Under the pieces are notes generated by a model that saw nothing but the letters and a program-made list of their open reading frames with translations, was not told the origin of the DNA and made no database searches. A stretch of 44,625 nucleotides of DNA from an uncultured Rhodospirillaceae bacterium (GTDB taxonomy: Bacteria > Pseudomonadota > Alphaproteobacteria > Dongiales > Dongiaceae): assembly GCA_902826565.1 (NCBI GenBank), contig CADEFF010000017.1, positions 8,218 through 52,842 of the forward strand, read 5' to 3'. The first letter of the stretch is position 1; every line of letters begins with the position of its first letter. This document shows, piece after piece, positions 41,731 to 44,625 of the stretch. The position numbers were made by a program, and so were the translations under genes.

Positions 41731-43587
41731 TCAGTCGGTCCGCCGGCCGCGGAGCGCTGCGACCTTCGCTTCGTCGATCCACCAGTTGCCGAGCCCGAGA
41801 TCGTATTTCGGCGCCACGGCCGGATGGCCGAACATGTCCCAGTAGGCCACGCGCCAGGCCTGGATGTGATATTGCGGGATCACATAGAAGCCCCAGAGCA
41901 GCACGCGATCGAGCGCCCGCGTGCGGGCGATCAGGCTCTCGCGCGACTTCGCGCTGATCACCAGATCGATGAGCGCGTCGATCACGGGATCCTCGATGCC
42001 GATGATGTTGCGGCCGCCCGGCGTTTCCGCCGAGGAGCTGCCCCAGAAATCGCGCTGCTCGTTGCCGGGCGAGAGCGACTGGCCGAAGCCGCCGATCACC
42101 ATGTCGAAATCGAACTCGTCGAGCCGGTTGCGGTATTGCGCGCTGTCCACGGTGCGGATCCGCGCCTCGACGCCGAGCCGCTTCAGGTTCTGCACGAAGG
42201 CCTGGCAGAGCCGCTCGAACTGGGGATTGTTGAGCAGGATCTCGAAGCGCAGGCGCGCGCCGGTCTTGCTGTGGACGAGCTGGCGATCCGCCACCCGCCA
42301 GCCCGCCTCCTGCAGCAGCGCGCGCGCTTCGAGGAGATTGGCGCGGACGTCGCCGCTGCCGTCGGTCGTCGGAAGCGTGAAGGGGGTGGTGAAGATCTCG
42401 GGCGGGATCCTGTCGCGATAGCGCTCCAGGATCTCGAGCTCCTCGCCCTCGGGCAGGCCGCGCGAGGCGAGCTCGGTGTTGGAGAAGTAGCTGAGGGTGC
42501 GGGCGTACTGGCCGTAGAAGAGCGCCTTGTTCGACCATTCGAAGTCGAAGGCATAGCCCAGCGCCTTGCGCACCTGCTTGTCGGCGAAGATCGGCCGGCG
42601 GATGTTGTAGACGAAGCCCTGCATGCCGGTCGGCTGCTCGTTCGGGATCATCTCCTTGACGATCCGCCCGTCCGCCACCTGCGGCGCGTTGTAGCCGGTC
42701 GCCCAGACCTTGGCCGTGTTCTCCGACCGGAAGTCGTACTCGCCCGCCTTGAAGGCCTGGAGCGCGACCGTCTCGTCGCGATAATAGTCGTAGCGGATGC
42801 CGCCCCAGTTGTTGCTGCCGACATTCACGCCGAGCGTCTCGCCCCAATAGTCGGGCACGCGCTCATAGACGACATGGCGGCCGGACTCGAAATTGAGGAT
42901 CCGGTAGGGCCCGCTGCCGAGCGGCGGCTCGAGGGCCGGCTTCTCGAAGTCGCGCGTCGTCCACCAGTGCTTCGGCAGCACCGGCATCTGCCCGACGATG
43001 AGCGGCAGCTCCTGGTTGTCGCCCGCCACGAAGCTGAACAGGACCCGGTAGCCGTCGGTCTTCTCGGCCTTCTCGACGCTTTGGTAGTAGTAGCGGAAGA
43101 AGGGCGCGCCCCTGGTCTTGAGGAGGTCGAAACTGAAGACGACGTCGTCGGCGGTGATCGGCGTGCCGTCCCACCAGCGGCCCTTCGGATTGACCGAATA
43201 GGCGACCCAGGACCGGTCCTCCGGCCATTCGATCGTCTCGGCGACCAGCCCGTATTGCGTGAAGGCCTCGTCGGAGCTCGCCGTGGTCAGCGTTTCATAG
43301 ACGCCATTGAGCCCGGCGGCAGGGTCGCCCTTCAGGATCCAGGGATTGAAGCTGTCATAGGTCCCGGTGGTGGCGAAGCGCACCTGCCCGCCCTTGGGGG
43401 CGTCGGGACGCACATAGTCGAAATGGGCGAAGCCCGGCCCGTATTTCGGATCGCCATGCATGGCGATCGCATGGGCCGTCCGGGCTTCCGTCTGCGCGCG
43501 GGCCGGCCGCAGCCGCAGGAGCGCCGCCGCCGCGCCGGCGCCCGCGAGGAAGCGGCGGCGGCCGAGAATGAAGGGCGAGGGAATCAA
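41731..43587 (-). CDS. yejA: Peptide-binding protein, YejA type
   Basis: A 618-aa periplasmic solute-binding protein (SBP family 5) that delivers peptides to YejBE. The N-terminus GRRRFLAGAGAAAALL resembles a twin-arginine signal, with cleavage after ARA near residue 31. The mature protein has AMHGDPKYGPGFAHFDYVRPDAPKGG, which is YejA-typical, and GRWWDGTPITADDVVFSF, a family 5 block. The likely start is TTG at 43587, since the sequence at that codon is TTG and no ATG precedes the signal. It heads the yejABEF operon; its promoter lies in the 186-bp gap with the HAD gene. Confidence 0.93.
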   Translation of the reverse strand: MIPSPFILGRRRFLAGAGAAAALLRLRPARAQTEARTAHAIAMHGDPKYGPGFAHFDYVRPDAPKGGQVRFATTGTYDSFNPWILKGDPAAGLNGVYETLTTASSDEAFTQYGLVAETIEWPEDRSWVAYSVNPKGRWWDGTPITADDVVFSFDLLKTRGAPFFRYYYQSVEKAEKTDGYRVLFSFVAGDNQELPLIVGQMPVLPKHWWTTRDFEKPALEPPLGSGPYRILNFESGRHVVYERVPDYWGETLGVNVGSNNWGGIRYDYYRDETVALQAFKAGEYDFRSENTAKVWATGYNAPQVADGRIVKEMIPNEQPTGMQGFVYNIRRPIFADKQVRKALGYAFDFEWSNKALFYGQYARTLSYFSNTELASRGLPEGEELEILERYRDRIPPEIFTTPFTLPTTDGSGDVRANLLEARALLQEAGWRVADRQLVHSKTGARLRFEILLNNPQFERLCQAFVQNLKRLGVEARIRTVDSAQYRNRLDEFDFDMVIGGFGQSLSPGNEQRDFWGSSSAETPGGRNIIGIEDPVIDALIDLVISAKSRESLIARTRALDRVLLWGFYVIPQYHIQAWRVAYWDMFGHPAVAPKYDLGLGNWWIDEAKVAALRGRRTD

Positions 43588-43773
43588 GGGCGGCTTCGGC
43601 GGAACAGAGGATTCTCCCGGGGCGGCGCTCTGGCGCGATCTTACGGGGTTTGCCGGGCGATGCCATCCCCGCCTGCCTAAATTCCCGGTAACCCGGCGGA
43701 CGGGTCGCCTCGAGTTGCGGCGCCGGACGGCCCCCGCTAAGGTCCCGTGCGTTCGAGGGGAGGCGGAAGCGGC

Positions 43774-44535
43774 ATGGCGTCACGCATCAGGGGCATCACG
43801 TTCGATCTCTGGGACACCATCGTCCATGACGATTCGGACGAACCGAAGCGGAAGTCGCAGGGGCTGCGCAGCAAGAAGGAAGAGCGCCGCCACCTGCTCT
43901 GGGAGGCGCTCGACCGGCAGTCGCCGATCCCGATCGAGAGCGTGAAGCTCGCCTATGACGTGGGCGACGCCGCCTTCAATCGCGTCTGGCACGACCAGCA
44001 TGTCACCTGGACGATCCGCGAGCGGCTCGAGACGATCCTGAAGGGGCTCGGCCGCACCTTGCCCGCGGCGGAGCTGGATCGCGTGGTCATGGCGCATGAG
44101 GAGATGGAGTGCGAGATCCGTCCCGATCTCATCCCCGGCATCGCCGAGGCGCTGGCGGCGCTGCATGGCCGCTACAAGACCTGCATCGTGTCGGATGCCA
44201 TCGTCTCGCCGGGGCGCTGCCTCAAGCGGCTGCTCGAGAGCTACGGCCTCGCCGGCCATTTCGACGGCTTCGCCTTCTCCGACGAGGTCGGCTTCTCCAA
44301 GCCGCATCGCGGCATGTTCGAATCCGCCGCGAAGCAGATGGGCCTGCCGCTCGACGAGATCGTCCATATCGGCGATCGCGACCATAACGACGTGAAAGGC
44401 CCGCAGGCCCTCGGCATGAAAGCGATCCTCTTCACCGCGACGCGGCCGGCCGACAAGGACCGCACCACCGCCGACGCGATCTGCGAGCGCCACGCCGACC
44501 TCGCCGCCATCGTGGACCGGCTGGCCGCGGGCTGA
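43774..44535 (+). CDS. HAD family hydrolase
   Basis: A 253-aa haloacid-dehalogenase superfamily hydrolase. Motif I is FDLWDTIVHDD (nucleophile Asp; the usual second Asp position is Trp, as in dehalogenase-like members). Motif II is IVSDAIV (Ser/Asp), motif III the Lys in GFSKPHRGMF, and motif IV GDRDHNDVKGPQALGMKAI. A helical cap domain spans about residues 20-120. The ATG at 43774 has GAGGGGAGG upstream; a GTG at 43747 is rejected. Substrate unknown. It is divergent from yejA. The last 90 bases of the window after this gene show no feature. Confidence 0.9.
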   Translation: MASRIRGITFDLWDTIVHDDSDEPKRKSQGLRSKKEERRHLLWEALDRQSPIPIESVKLAYDVGDAAFNRVWHDQHVTWTIRERLETILKGLGRTLPAAELDRVVMAHEEMECEIRPDLIPGIAEALAALHGRYKTCIVSDAIVSPGRCLKRLLESYGLAGHFDGFAFSDEVGFSKPHRGMFESAAKQMGLPLDEIVHIGDRDHNDVKGPQALGMKAILFTATRPADKDRTTADAICERHADLAAIVDRLAAG

Positions 44536-44625
44536 CGCTCCGACCGCTCTTCTTCGATTGCGAGCCGCTCGCGACCCCGATCTCGGTTCGGACCACTACC
44601 CGATCCTGGCCGATCTCTGTCTTTC

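Noticed and set aside
38046-43680. Long plus-strand frames (672 and 931 codons) opposite yejABEF
   Set aside because: Antisense to four well-supported transporter genes, with no domain or signal.
1-44625. CRISPR array, tRNA or rRNA genes
   Set aside because: No regularly spaced repeat series, no tRNA-like cloverleaf or rRNA-like stretch was recognised; a covariance-model scan was not possible here.

Overview
The window is high-GC, densely coded DNA that reads as an alphaproteobacterial chromosome. The signs are the order cysG-DUF2849-sulfite reductase-DUF934-cysH, a hopanoid (hpn) locus with HpnC/D/E squalene synthesis, a yejABEF-type peptide ABC transporter, and two copies of an intergenic palindromic element of the kind common in alphaproteobacteria. 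A Rhodospirillales- or Hyphomicrobiales-like host is plausible, but the genus cannot be read from the sequence. I see no rRNA, tRNA, insertion sequence, phage gene or CRISPR array.

Layout. (1) 1-9050: a queuosine-precursor transporter, then a small surface-glycan group (GDP-mannose 4,6-dehydratase, a GT2-GT2-GT4 fusion, a GT4 enzyme and an FkbM-type methyltransferase), a small conserved protein, and a DMT/EamA transporter whose first membrane helix is separated from its ATG by an apparent one-base frameshift in a T5 run. (2) 9050-13931: an AT-rich regulatory island with a palindrome, then the assimilatory sulfate-reduction operon cysG-DUF2849-cysI/nirA-DUF934-cysH, with every junction overlapping. 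(3) 14147-32126: the isoprenoid/hopanoid region. It starts with ispC (MEP pathway). A copC-copD pair with its own promoter follows and runs directly into hpnB-hpnC-hpnA-hpnD-hpnE-hpnF(shc)-hpnG. Converging on these from the other strand are ispH-hpnH and hpnN, then come the divergent hpnM and an SDR gene. (4) 32150-44535: a GT39-type membrane glycosyltransferase and a glutathione S-transferase, an M17 aminopeptidase, a cupin, a GhrA-type 2-hydroxyacid dehydrogenase, the yejABEF operon and a HAD hydrolase.

How the genes work together. IspC and IspH are an early and the last enzyme of the MEP pathway that makes IPP/DMAPP. HpnD, HpnC and HpnE turn farnesyl diphosphate into squalene through presqualene diphosphate and hydroxysqualene. 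HpnF cyclises squalene to hopene, HpnH adds adenosine to it, and HpnG removes adenine. HpnN, with HpnM as a possible periplasmic partner, handles transport toward the outer membrane. The window thus encodes a route to a ribosylated C35 hopanoid, with no 2-methylase (HpnP) or aminotransferase (HpnO) visible.

The most unusual feature is that the copper-type genes copC and copD, the latter with an extra histidine-rich membrane half, are the first two genes of the hopanoid operon. They sit behind a good sigma70-like promoter overlapped by two 10-bp repeats spaced exactly 21 bp apart. Other points worth attention are the 42-bp tail-to-tail overlap of hpnG and hpnH, and the pair of inverted intergenic repeats whose 11-bp core has flipped relative to the flanks.
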